A stretch of DNA of 64,000 bases. Origin: Lates calcarifer (lineage: Eukaryota > Chordata > Actinopteri > Centropomidae). The notes beneath the pieces were generated by a model. It did not search any database. It saw only the letters and a list, made by a program, of their open reading frames with translations, and was not told where the DNA came from. How positions within the stretch are numbered: the stretch's first letter is position 1; every line of letters begins with the position of its first letter. Made by a program: the position numbers and the translations under genes. The stretch is taken from contig NC_066850.1 in the NCBI RefSeq assembly GCF_001640805.2, forward strand, positions 12,587,329 through 12,651,328. The letters run 5' to 3'. This document shows, one piece after another, positions 40,270-51,405 of the stretch.

Positions 40270-43200
40270 TGTGTTTGTGGCCCAACAGATGCTGCTGTCT
40301 GATTTCACCCATCACCATATAGAGATGGCCTGTACACTGCTGGAGACCTGTGGCCGCTTCCTCTTCAGATCCCCCGACTCTCACCTGCGTACCAGTGTCC
40401 TGCTGGTTAGTGCACCAAAACCCAGTATTGGTTGGACTATGTTTAACAGAGAAATAGGAACATTTTAAGATTTTTGTTTTGAGTTGTAGTCTCAGTGTAA
40501 ACAGCTAATAGTTTGTCAAATCCTGTCTGTGTTTCAGGAGCAAATGATGCGTAAAAAGCAGGCGCAGCATCTGGACGCCCGTTACGTGACCATGGTGGAG
40601 AACGCCTACTACTACTGCAACCCCCCGCCCATGGAGAAGACGGTGAAGAAGAAGAGGCCGCCGCTGCAGGAGTACATCCGCAAGCTGCTCTACAAGGACC
40701 TGTCCAAGGTCACCACTGAGAAGGTGCTGAGGCAGATGCGCAAGCTGCCATGGCAGGACCCCGAGGTTAAGAGCTACCTGATCTGCTGCATGGTCAACAT
40801 CTGGAACGTCAAGTACAACAGCATCCACTGTGTCGCCAACCTGCTGGCCGGCCTGGTGGCCTACCAGGAGGACGTGGGCATCCACGTGGTGGACGGAGTG
40901 CTGGAGGACATCCGGCTGGGCATGGAGGTAACACAGTGATGTGGTAATACTTGTCTGTCATTGACTGAGGTTTATTTATGCACTGTTGATGAGTTCAGAG
41001 CGATGAGGTAAGGTACAGTGAGAGGACAGAAAGAAACAAAACCAGGTGCTAATCCTGACTGACAGTTTTGACAGTTGATTGAAGAGGAGGCCTCGTTGTT
41101 ACTGTCATTAGTATGAAGAGCACTGCTACATGTTGCAGGACACGTGAGAATGTCGCCTGGCTCCATCCTGAGTGTGGTTTTGCAAAACACTTCAAACCAT
41201 GTCATGCGGTAGTATCAACAATTCAGGCTCTTGACAATAAAGTGGCAGCATGTAAAAATGTTAGAAATCCTGTGTACAGAGTGTCTCAACTCTACCCCCT
41301 AAATGATCCCAAAGCCAGTCCAACCAGCCAGAGTTCCGCTAACTTTGCTGTGTGGTACTTTCACTTATGTAAAGGATCTGAATGCTTGTTACATCACTGA
41401 AAGTCACACAGTAGCACAAACAAAATGACAGATGGAGGCAGCGGTATTCCAGCAGCTCCTGTGTTCTGCTCGGTAAAATTCCTGTTTTTGTCAATGGAGT
41501 CTGGATAAGTGATATACAGTGATGTTTCTGGTTAAACCACAAAGGATCTTACTCTTTCATAAAAAGGTCTATCTCTGTAGGAATCCTATCCATAATGTTG
41601 TCAGACACTTATAATAACAATCTGAGCCTGTCAGTGACGCAAACAAACACTTGAATCACATTGCAGCAGCTGTTTGCATGGGCCAGGTACACTGTTCTTG
41701 CTCAAGCCTGCACCAATTCCAAAGACTTTTGTCCCTATCTATCATTTACATCCAAAAACATGGGGAAATAAGGTAATAATAATCCTTTGAGTATAGGATC
41801 TTAATACTTCTTCCACCGCTGTCCATTCCCCAGGTCAACCAGCCCAAATTCAACCAGCGGCGGATCAGCAGCGCCAAGTTCCTGGGTGAGCTCTACAACT
41901 ACCGCATGGTGGAGTCTGCCGTCATTTTCCGTACCCTCTTCTCCTTCATTTCCTTTGGGGTCAATCAGGATGGCAGCCCCAGCCCTCTGGACCCTCCGGA
42001 GCACCTGTTCCGCATCCGTCTGGTCTGCACCTTGCTCGACACGTGCGGCCAGTACTTTGACCGCGGCTCCAGCAAGAGGAAGCTGGACTGTTTCCTCATC
42101 TACTTCCAGGCATGTCATATATGTGAATGTTGATCATTTTTTGCTAGACTCTATCAGAGCTGCAACTAATGATTATTTAATTAATTATTATTTACATTTT
42201 CTCAGTTAATCGATTATTGGTTTTGTCTGATGACTTCAGGTGTCCAACACCTAAAGATACAACTTCAAATGCTCATATTTGAGAAGAGCAAATGTTCTGA
42301 ATTCTTGCTTAGAAAATGACTAAATGATAAGTTGATTATCAAAATAGTTGCCAATTAATTTTTGGTGGATCAGTGAATCAGTTAATCGACTAATTGTTGC
42401 AGCTCTAGTAATCTGTCCTACGCTGCCATTTTGACTGGGTCTCTCTTGTAAAATGGACAGTGAATCTCAAGGGACATCCTGGTTCGATAAAGACTGAATA
42501 AATAAAATAAAATCTGTGTCTGCAGCGATACATCTGGTGGAAAAAGAGCATCGATGTTTGGACCAAGGATCACCCGTTCCCCATTGACATCGACTACATG
42601 ATCAGCGACACCTTGGAGCTGCTCAGGCCCAAGATGAGGCTCAGCTGCTCCCTGGAAGAGGCCACCAAACAGGTCACCGACCTGGAGAGGGAGGTGCTCG
42701 TCAAGCTAGGTAGGAGTGGACACAGTGTGCTAGTATGTACAGATGCCTTCAAGTGGCAGTTGTCTATATCCGGCACGTAATTATTGCATGTGTGAAGGAT
42801 GTGAGAGCTTGTGCAGCAGCCAGACTCTCTGGTTGAAGCGCTTTCCGTCGTTCCGGCTGAGCAGCATTCTCCTGTGTGTAGGAGGACGGTCATGCTTCCT
42901 TCACTTCTCAGTATGCTTTATCTGTCAGACAGGTTTAACTCCGCTAAACATACCTAACACATCAATACAGAGGTTTCAGGAATGATAATTGGGAATTAAA
43001 AAAGAATGACGTTCATTGCAAAGTTTCTCTGTGTAAAGAGTTTATTTTAGGTGGCTCACCCAAACAGATTTGGCACCACCAAGAATGTTATGAATATCTT
43101 TGTTTTGTTCTGTGACATAAGTCTGAGTGTTTCACTGAAACTGAAATTCTCTCTGTCATTCTTTGGTGTAAAATTTTATTCTATGTGGTATTTAAAAGGA

Positions 43201-46200
43201 TAAAAGGTTAAATAAAATCAGGTGAGCCCTGCAGAAACCTTCTTACATTAGAATCTGATTAGGAATTGATCTGCTCACAGCCAGTATGAACAGAAGGAGT
43301 GATTACAGCTACTTATAACTCTGACAGCATACATTGCATACATGCATGTGAATTATGTATTAAGATATATATATATATGTCCTTAAATAGTGTGTCTGAC
43401 TGTGCTGAGTGTAAAGTGAAGTTCCAAGAATGTCCGGTAATGCAAAGAAAAGAAACGGAGCAGAAGGACTGGGGTTCAGCAGGAAGGAGGAAGAAGGAAA
43501 CGTCAGTGAAGCAGGTGTATCTCACCCTGCAGTCTGATAGCAGCACAGGAACACTGGCTTTGTTTAACAGTTTCAAGGTGTTGACTTGGAATGTGCAGAG
43601 AAAAATGTAAACACCAGCTACACCCTGTGAGAGAGTGACACTGCGGGACTGAGCGGAGGCTGATCCTCCAGCACTCTGTACCTTTGCTGAAGTAAGATAA
43701 AAGTCCTGCATTCAAAATCCTGCTGAAGCAACTGTGCTTAAGTGATTTCCACAGCTGTTGTTGGTGTGTCTGGACTGTATGCTCTATGTGGTTGTGTGTG
43801 TGTTTTTGAATGTAAAGGAGAGAGTGATTGATGAGGCTGATGAAGACCCACCCCCAGCTCAACAGTGGTGCCATTGTTTTTACCTTTTCATACTTTAACC
43901 AGGATCAGACATTCCTCAGCCCCTGAGTCACACACAGGACCTGATCTTCAGCTTCACACCGCCTGCCTGACTTCATTTCTTTGCTGTCACCACAATTGCA
44001 TAATTAGTTTCTATAATTGGTTGCAGGTATTATTCAGGTTGACTGGTAAAACAGAGGAACTCACTAATGGAACAATAATTCCCTCCTGAACATTTGCTCT
44101 ATTTATATCTGAATCTTTTGTTTGAGTAAAGCTGTTCTTTAGGATTGGGCTTGGCTTGGAGGTATTTATGATATCATCTCTCATAATCATTATTAGCATT
44201 TTTTTCTGCTGAATATTGTGTGAATTTTTCTCAGTTTGCTCATAAGAGTTTCACGTTCCTCATCTTTTGTGTTCATATGTCATACTATGTATGTTTTTAA
44301 TGAAGGTCTAGCCATGGAGAAGGACGGTCGCTCCAGTGCCATGAGCGAGGGGGAGGGGCTCGATGAGGAAGACGATGATGGCGACGACGACGAAGAGGGA
44401 GGTGCTGAGACCGAGGAGCAGTCGGGCAATGAGAGCGAAATGAACGAGCAGGAGGAGGATGTAAGTTGTGTTTGGTTTGATGATCTAACTGTCCAAAACT
44501 TCTACATCCTGTTCCTCTGCCCACCTGTCACTTGACAACTGATCAGTCTGTGTAAATAATCTTGTTCTTCCTTGATGTTCTTGTTTGGGTGGAGAAGCCT
44601 CTGAAACTAACACTAACAAAAGGCAGAGACTCGCATTACAACTGCAGTTTGTTTCGGCAGTTGTAATGCCATGTCAGCAGATAAAATCATATAATGTGTG
44701 ATGTCTAAAGATTCTAATTTTAAGTCTTAAGATCACATTGCTTCCAGTCGTTTTCATCACGTTTTTTTTTTCTTACATGTTTGATAATTGCGACTAACAC
44801 TGGTAACCAGTTATGTCACTTGTGTGCTAAGGGAGACGTACCTGTAAATAAACAGCTTTATTTGGAGCTTCATGGGTTAAGAGCGTGCATGTAAATGTAC
44901 TAAATAATCCAACATACTGGTTCAAATTGTATTTGCTGTTTTATGATGGCGTACAATATCAAACTCTGAATTATATATTCATAGATTTTATTGGCTGAAC
45001 TTCCTGTCAGGTAACAAGCTAAGACTGTGTTTTTTCTCACAGGAAGGGTCTGAGAACGAAGAAGAGGATAGGGAAGAAGAGGAGGAAGAGAACACCGACT
45101 ACCTGACGGACTCCAATAAAGAAAATGAGACTGATGAGGAGAACAATGTAAGATCAAACATGTCTATATGAAGAGCAGTAGATAATAGATTGTACTGGAA
45201 TCACTATCACAAATACAGGATGAGTGATGATGATGCTTAGATTTAGAGACACAGAGCATGCTGTCATTAACATCCTAAACTTGACTGTGGCAAGAAAGTA
45301 TTTAAAAATGAGCTTTAAGAAGATAGTGATTTCATAAGAAAATTGTTCTCATTTAAAGATGTGCACATTTGATCATGTGAATTTGCTGCTTCTGTGTAGG
45401 AGGTGACCATTCGTGGTGGTGGACTGAAGCATGTGGCCTGCGCTGAGGATGAGGACTTCATTCAGGCTCTGGATAAAATGATGCTTGAGAACCTGCAGGT
45501 ATGATTCACTGTTAACTCAGCTGTAGGCTGACTATGTTCACATTTGCACAGTGTTTATAGTAATCTGTTACTGGGTGAGTTCATAATTTTTAAGTCAAAA
45601 ACTTGGAAAAAACTTCCCCTTACTTTTTTTTTTTTGGGGGTCTCTACAGCAGCGTAGCGGTGAGGCGGTGAAGGTGCACCAGCTTGACGTGGCCATTCCT
45701 CTGCAGCTGAAGAGTCAGCTGAAGAAGGGAGGCTCCGGACAGCCGTGCGTCGGGGAGGGAGACTCGGACATCTCCGACACCATGCAGTTCGTCATGCTGA
45801 CACGGAAAGGCAACAAGCAGCAGGTAAAAGTGCATTATGATGGCACATTAACAGTCACACCACACATATACACACATATGCCAACCAGTCTGGGAAAAAC
45901 TGCGGGGCAGTTTTTTACATCTGGGGGCTGGTATATTTTCCTGTAGTCAAGAGCAGGCAGCCTCCATCTTTTCTCCCTATTCATGTAGTCACTAGCCTTC
46001 TTCCTCATCTGGGTTGTTTTGGGAGGTGGAAGTCAGCAGAAATGAAAGTTTTACCCTGAAGAGGACCCAAGGGACCCAGAGGTGTTGTTGGGTCACAAAT
46101 GTCCATAGATAAACACAGGAACAGGACTGTAGTACAGTTGTATGGATGACTGAATATGTGAGAGCACAGACATGAGGAGAGGACTGATACACTTTGACTG

Positions 46201-47583
46201 TCTCTGAAATTCACTTGCACACTGAGCTCAGTCTAACTGAGCACATGAATAATATTGACTCTGGACTCAGAGTGTGTGTGTGTGTGTGTGTTCAGGCAAA
46301 TGGCAGCGGTGGAATGTGTGGTTTGAGGGCAGAGACTGGTTCTTGTACTGTAGGGTGTGTCCAGCTTTCTGCCAGGGCTCTGAGCTTTAATGGACCGTTC
46401 AGTGCACACGGCTTCACTCAGTTTAAAGGACAGCTGCCAGATACACACACGGCAAAAAAAAAAAAAAAAAGATGAAGAAAAAAATCACTTTACATTTACA
46501 TTTTGTAGAGAACACTGAACATCTTTGTAGTTAAGTGTGTGGATAGGAAATGACTTTTCTCTCTGTAAACACACACAGCCTCAGCAGATGAATAAAAGCA
46601 TCCTGTGTGTGTATGTGTGTTTTGATGGCTGTCCTTACTACCTCTGCGTGGGATGTTCCTGGACCCGTGGCCATGTTAACCTCCTCCTAGGGAGCAACTG
46701 GGGCAATCATTTCTTGTTAAGCCCCCACTGTACATGGCAGTTTGATTATTTCCCTACACACTCAGAAACCAGCCAGAGATTGTTTGAGAATAGAGTCTCT
46801 GTCATTCCCACTCTGCTCCCTGAACACCTGGTCCTATGTGACTTTGGTGAGCAGATACCATCTCCCTGTAACTGAGTGATAGTCAGTGTCTTAAACTGCT
46901 GGAATGTCAACTTTCAAAAACCCAAATCAGCGGAACCAAACCTGTCTTGCATTTGCTCTTATTGGTCCTTACTGGTTCTTATTCTTGTCAACAGTATAAG
47001 ATCCTGAACGTGCCCCTGTCATCTCACCTGGCGGCGAACCACTTCAACCAGCAGCAGGCCGAACAGGAGGAGCGCATGAGGATGAAGAAACTCACCCTGG
47101 ACATCAATGAGAGACAGGAGCAGGAGGACTACCAGGGTACAGCACTACGACTGAGCTTATGGATGCATGGTGCATATATAGTCATGTAATTTTAAACCAT
47201 ATATTTCTGTGGCATGTGTGCTTTACAGAGATGATGCAGTCCCTTGCCCAGCGTCCAGCTCCAGCCAACACCAACCGGGAGCGTCGGCCTCGCTACCAGC
47301 ACCCGAAAGGTGCTCCCAACGCCGACCTCATCTTCAAGACTGGAGGAAGGTGAGACGCGAGCCCCCGATCACTGACGTCGCTGACACATTAAAAGAAAAC
47401 TAACCACAGAATGTGTTGGCTTAGGGCTCATTATCTTATTCTGTACTGACTCCCCGCCCAATCGGTGTCTCTTTGAACAGAGTGAAAAAGGCAAGAAATG
47501 AAAGGCATGAGAAGCGAGACAGACAAGAGAGACAAGACAGGACAGACAAGCAGGAGAGAAACCAGAGATATATGGCGGAGTAG
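36985..47583 (+). CDS. upf2: Regulator of nonsense transcripts 2 (Upf2)
   Basis: Central adaptor of nonsense-mediated mRNA decay that bridges UPF1 and the exon-junction-bound UPF3. Twenty coding exons: 36985-37352, 37476-38255, 38336-38496, 38628-38819, 38905-39054, 39149-39252, 39391-39476, 39780-39888, 40034-40147, 40289-40405, 40538-40927, 41834-42109, 42526-42709, 44306-44460, 45043-45147, 45400-45498, 45650-45823, 46995-47136, 47229-47349, 47481-47583. All phases close, giving 1309 residues (human 1272). It begins MPAERKRS, has a Lys/Glu-rich helix to about residue 125, MIF4G-1 at about 148-380 (KLRTDLRFIAELTIVG), MIF4G-2 at about 560-755 (HHHIEMACTLLETCGRFLF), MIF4G-3 at about 770-990 (RRISSAKFLGELYNYRMVES), an acidic tract at about 1020-1095, and the UPF1-binding region at about 1105-1240. 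The last exon adds a charged extension. Intron 12 has a GC donor. Poly(A) signal at 47716. Confidence 0.98.
37353..37475 (+). other. upf2: Short upf2 intron 1 with perfect hairpin
   Basis: This 123-base intron holds CTTTGCTGTAAA (37368-37379) and TTTACAGCAAAG (37387-37398), a perfect 12-bp stem with a 7-base loop, starting 15 bases after the donor. It could affect splicing of this intron; no known RNA family is recognised. Confidence 0.85.
39707..39721 (+). promoter_or_regulatory. CTCF-like motif in upf2 intron 7
   Basis: CCACCAGGTGGCGCT matches the CCASYAGRKGGCRSY core consensus at every position. Such words also occur in fish repeats, so occupancy is uncertain. Confidence 0.4.
40231..40267. 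repeat. (GT)n microsatellite near upf2 exon 10 acceptor
   Basis: A (GT)n tract of about 36 bases ends about 20 bases before the acceptor of exon 10 (40289), so it lies in the branch-point/polypyrimidine zone. Confidence 0.9.
42156..42406. mobile_element. hAT-like MITE with inverted termini
   Basis: Begins AGAGCTGCAACTAATGATTA and ends AATTGTTGCAGCTCT, giving 11-base inverted termini (AGAGCTGCAAC). The interior has CAGTTAATCGATTATTGG and its near reverse complement. This is the best-preserved copy in the window of a very common teleost element with GCTGCAAC termini, usually classed with hAT derivatives. Confidence 0.75.
42420..42512 (+). repeat. LINE (L2-like) 3' tail fragment
   Basis: ACTGGGTCTCTCTTGTAAAA, then AATCTCAAGGGACATCCTGG, then TTCGATAAAGACTGAATAAA and an AATAAAAT tail resemble the 3' end of a fish L2-type retroelement. 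It ends only about 13 bases before the acceptor of upf2 exon 13. Confidence 0.6.
44461..45042 (+). other. upf2: upf2 intron 14 with perfect 13-bp hairpin
   Basis: GCATTACAACTGC (44633-44645) and GCAGTTGTAATGC (44657-44669) pair perfectly around an 11-base loop. Flanking bases do not extend the stem, so a microRNA precursor is unlikely. Confidence 0.85.
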
Positions 47584-47715
47584 TCAGAGATGAAGCTTCA
47601 GCACGTTAGTTACAGAGAGAACGTTTTGCTCACATTTGCACTTTAAACTGATTCTGATTTTTCAGGTGCTGAGAGTTCAAGTTATTTTTCTTTAAAAGCT
47701 CTGGAAATATTTGGA

Positions 47716-47721
47716 AATAAA
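47716..47721 (+). promoter_or_regulatory. upf2: Poly(A) signal of upf2
   Basis: AATAAA in the context TTGGAAATAAAGATGACTTG, 133 bases after the stop codon, followed by T/G-rich DNA. It predicts a short 3' UTR. Confidence 0.8.
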
Positions 47722-49127
47722 GATGACTTGATGTTTATACTTTAACATCAGCAGCACCTTGTGTGTCTTTCTTGCTTCTGTAAAGTGGAATGACAACACA
47801 CCATGAACATTTTAGGATATGATTCATGTACATGTCACATTTAAGTTTGTCTCCTTGTCTCCAAAGGCATTGGTTAGACACAAATACATTTACAAAAAAT
47901 TCTGTTTTTGCTTTGGTGCTGTCTTTTCTCAGGTTAATCCATATTTTACCACAAATGTGACTTTTATTGTGGTAAGAGGTTTTACAATTGGTATATTTTT
48001 TGGTATGATTTTTAATATAGGGAAGAAAATAAAAGTAAAGAGCATAACATACATAAACATACATACAAAATACAATTCGGCCAAGTACACAACAGCAAAC
48101 ATAGCTAGGGATCAGCTGGTGAACATAGTGGAGCATTTAGCAGCTAAAGAGCCAGGGGGTGGAGACCACAAACTGAGCTAAAACAGAGGGAATATTGACA
48201 CAAAAACTCATCCATTGACAAAAAAAATCTTTAAAAATGAGCATTGTGTTGTTTTGATGAGCAAACTCTGCCACCGACAATGAAAACTAACATTTCTGGT
48301 TTTAAGGCTGAAACATGTTTGTTTTGCTCAGCACCTCTACAGTAAATGTCCTGCTCTGTCCTCCAGGAGACGCTGATTGGAGTCTGGGCCCGGGCTGAGC
48401 GAGCAAGAGAGCAAATGAACAAGCGAGAGAGAGAGCGAGCGTGAGAGAGAGAGAAAGAGAAGATCGGAGGAGAAACCGGTCTAAAACAGAACGAGTCCTC
48501 CAGACGCCCACTGATGATGCCGGGACAGACCAAAACCCCCTGACCCGAACACACACTCTTACCCTGCTGAGAGGTCCAACGCTAGAGGAGGAGAGACAAA
48601 AACTGGGAGCCTGGGGGTCAGAGGTCAGGGGTCAGGGAAGATGGCTCTCTTTTCTTTTTTTGTCTGTTGCCTGAAATGACAAAAAAACAACTGTCTGGAC
48701 CAACTACAAAGATGACTGAACACCTGACCAGCCGACTGATGGCGAGACAGACAGGAAGGCAGGGCGAACAGATCACCTCCCGCCGTCACAGCAGTTCAAG
48801 GAAAAAGTGACTCGTGTTTCAGAGTTGAAAACCTGCGAGTGGGCAAAATTTACATGAGACTAGCGAGGGATACTGATTTAGTTTCTCATTTGTTTTTTGG
48901 ACTCGGGAACACGTCAGCTCGGTCTAATTGTTTTTGCAAAACTGCCAAAAGTGGCACTGAGACGGAGACGAAGGACGGAATGGCGAGGTTTAAACACTGG
49001 TGGTGTGTTCGTAGACTGTTCGCCCAGTGACACAGAGGAAGACATTGATGTTTTGTACACAGACGAAGTGGCTGGTGGTGTGGAATTCTTGTTCTAGAGG
49101 CATATGTTGATTCAGAGAGGTGTCATT

Positions 49128-49418
49128 AGGACTGCGACTAAAGATTATTTTCAGTATTGATTAATCTGTGGGTCTATAAAATATCAGAAAATAGTGAAAA
49201 ATGCCCGTTCACAACCGCAGAAATATTCGGTTTACTGTCAAATTAGACAAAGAAAGCAAAGCAAAAAAGCAAAAAAGCAAAAAATTAGTCACAGAGACAG
49301 ACTATGTATCTGTCTACTTTCCCTCCTTACTGTCAAATTACATAGTTCTGTCTGGTAAAATGTATTAATTTTTTGTTGATCAGATTGATTAATCAATTAA
49401 GTATTGCAGTTCTCTCTG
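49128..49418. mobile_element. Degraded hAT-like MITE
   Basis: ACTGCGACTAAAGATTATTT ... GATTAATCTGTGGGTCTATA ... (TGTCAAATTAGACAAAGAAA) ... AGATTGATTAATCAATTAAG then TATTGCAGTTCT. Same order of words as the copy at 42156, without intact termini. Confidence 0.6.
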
Positions 49419-49594
49419 TCACTGCCTCTCCACTGAGACTTGTAAACGGCATGTTCTGCTATCATATACCTTTTCTTGTGGTTCTGTAAATAATCAGAGA
49501 CTATTCTGACGATAAATTAAGTGGCTGTAAGACATCAGCGTCATTTCTTTGAGAGGAGGCAGGGCACATGGGAGGAGAGAAGGGTATGATGTTA

Positions 49595-49780
49595 GGATTG
49601 CAACAGATTATTATTTCAATTACCAGTTAATCTGCAGTTTATTTGTTTGATTAATCAGTTAATTGTTTGGTCTATGAAAACACCCAAGTGCAGAGAAAAT
49701 GGCCACCATCTAGATGTTCAGTTTGCTGTGATGTGAGAGAAGGAAAGGCAGTAAATTCTCACATTTCAGAGCCTGAATCT
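49595..49780. mobile_element. Partial hAT-like MITE
   Basis: Starts GATTGCAACAGATTATTATT and continues with TTAATCTGCAGTTTATTTG, GTTTGGTCTATGAAAA and TTCAGTTTGCTGTG, then stops. It represents the left half of the same family. Confidence 0.55.
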
Positions 49781-51149
49781 TTCTTTTTTTAATTTAAAAG
49801 TTAGGTTAGGTTTCCCTGTGTTTCCACTGCTAAACTAAGCTAAGCTAATCGACTGCAGGCTGTAGATTCATATTTGCCCACAGACACAAGAGTGATGTCA
49901 GTCCTCTTATCACTGCCAGCAAGATAGAATGTAGATCAACAGCTGCACACTAACACAATAAACCCTGAATCAACGTACGACACCAGAACAAGAGTCTCAC
50001 ACCATCTGATGCTTTTCGATCATGGCATCATTCAAACTCCTGGAAGATCTGGAAACCTGACGGCGCCGACTGACCTGCTCACTGACGGACACTTGAGTGT
50101 ACATAATCGTCATTTTTTTCCAACTTCTCGTCTCATTAGATGTTTTTCTTTTCTCCAGAGTCAGGAGCACCTAAGAGTTAGCTTTGACAATATTCAGCTT
50201 GCTTTGATTTGGATTTGTGTAGTGTAACGCGGAAAAGTGTTTTTTTTTTTTTTTTTTTTGACAAATGGATAACCGTGTGCCTGAGTCCTCCTTAGTGATG
50301 ACAGTGACTTTATTCTTTTAGATTCATTTTATCTGTTGAGCCTATAGATGGATAAATATACTCTGTGTTCTGCTGCATGGGCCTTTTCTGCACCAGCTCT
50401 GTGTCTTTTGTAGTGAAGCGTCCGACTGTGGCTCTGTTTTAGTTTGTCTGTGTCTAGATTCACAAAACTATTGTTCTTTTCCTGCAAGCAAAAGAAAACA
50501 ACAGCAGCTTACAGCTTTGCGTCTCGGCTCATGACAGACGAAATTAATCACAATAAATGATTGATGAAGATGATGGCTGTTTGTCTTTCAGGGCCGTAAA
50601 TCAGGATAGTTGCTGTGTGTTTGCGTGTTTGAGAGGGTGCGCCGGTTTGTTGAGGTCTAATTACAAGGCAGCAAATGTAAGTGTTTCCTCCGTTCCTTCC
50701 CGTTCCCTCCACCAAACACTGCATATGTAGAACGTTGCTAAACATGGATTAACCTCAGGCCCCTGTTGACCCCCCATCACATGTCGCAGTTTCATTATTT
50801 CCTCAGAAACATTCAGCATTCAAGAGCTGAAATAATTAGTTGTGTGACAGGAAATTTATGGCAACAATTATGATGATTGATAATGATCATTTTTGAAGAA
50901 AAAAACAAAAATTAGTTCTCACTAGCTTCTCAAATCTGAATATTTGCTAATTTCTATGATCATTTCTGTTTTTTGTATTTTTCAGGGGAAAAGATCTATT
51001 TGTTTATTTGGGATTCAGGGAATAATGACTTGCATGTCACAAATTTCTAACATTTTACACACTGAACAGTCAATTATTTATAAAATAAATTGATTGTCAG
51101 ATAACAATGATAATCTCCTATGATGAAAATAACAGTGTCATTTACTTCC

Positions 51150-51405
51150 AAGGCTACAACTTGATTTTTTTTTTTTCACTATTCATTAATCTGCCAATTT
51201 TTTTCAATCAATCGATTAGTTGTTTTATCTGTAAAATGTCAGAAAATTATTTTAAAAAAATGTCTCCTGGACCCCAAGCTGATGTTTTCAAAATGTTTTT
51301 TTTGGCCAGACCCCCGTATTATTCAGTTTGAAATAATATAAAACAGAGAAAACAAGTCCTCACATTGCTAGTTGATTTCCTTTCACTTGATTAATCAACT
51401 ATAAG
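51150..51405. mobile_element. Degraded hAT-like MITE
   Basis: GGCTACAACTTGATTTTTTT, ATTCATTAATCTGCCAATTT, AATCGATTAGTTGTTTTATC and TGTAAAATGTCAGAAAATTA, then ACTTGATTAATCAACTATAA. Same family as 42156. Confidence 0.6.

Larger units (their letters stand above)
42110..42525 (+). other. upf2: upf2 intron 12, GC-AG type
   Basis: The exon 12 sequence TACTTCCAG is followed by GCATGT, and the next exon starts CGATACATCTGGTGG after TCTGCAG. Conserved protein YFQ|RYIWWKKS fixes the junction, so the donor must be CAG|GC, the commonest non-canonical class. The intron also holds a MITE (42156-42406) and a LINE tail (about 42420-42512). Confidence 0.88.

Noticed and set aside
40505..40885. 126-residue minus-strand frame
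   Set aside because: Exact antisense of upf2 exon 11, open only because of its GC-rich codons.
44633..44669. MicroRNA precursor
   Set aside because: The perfect stem is only 13 bp and does not extend outward.
47735..48181. 133-residue minus and 120-residue plus frames
   Set aside because: AT-rich spacer DNA beyond the upf2 poly(A) site; opposite-strand overlap, no similarity.
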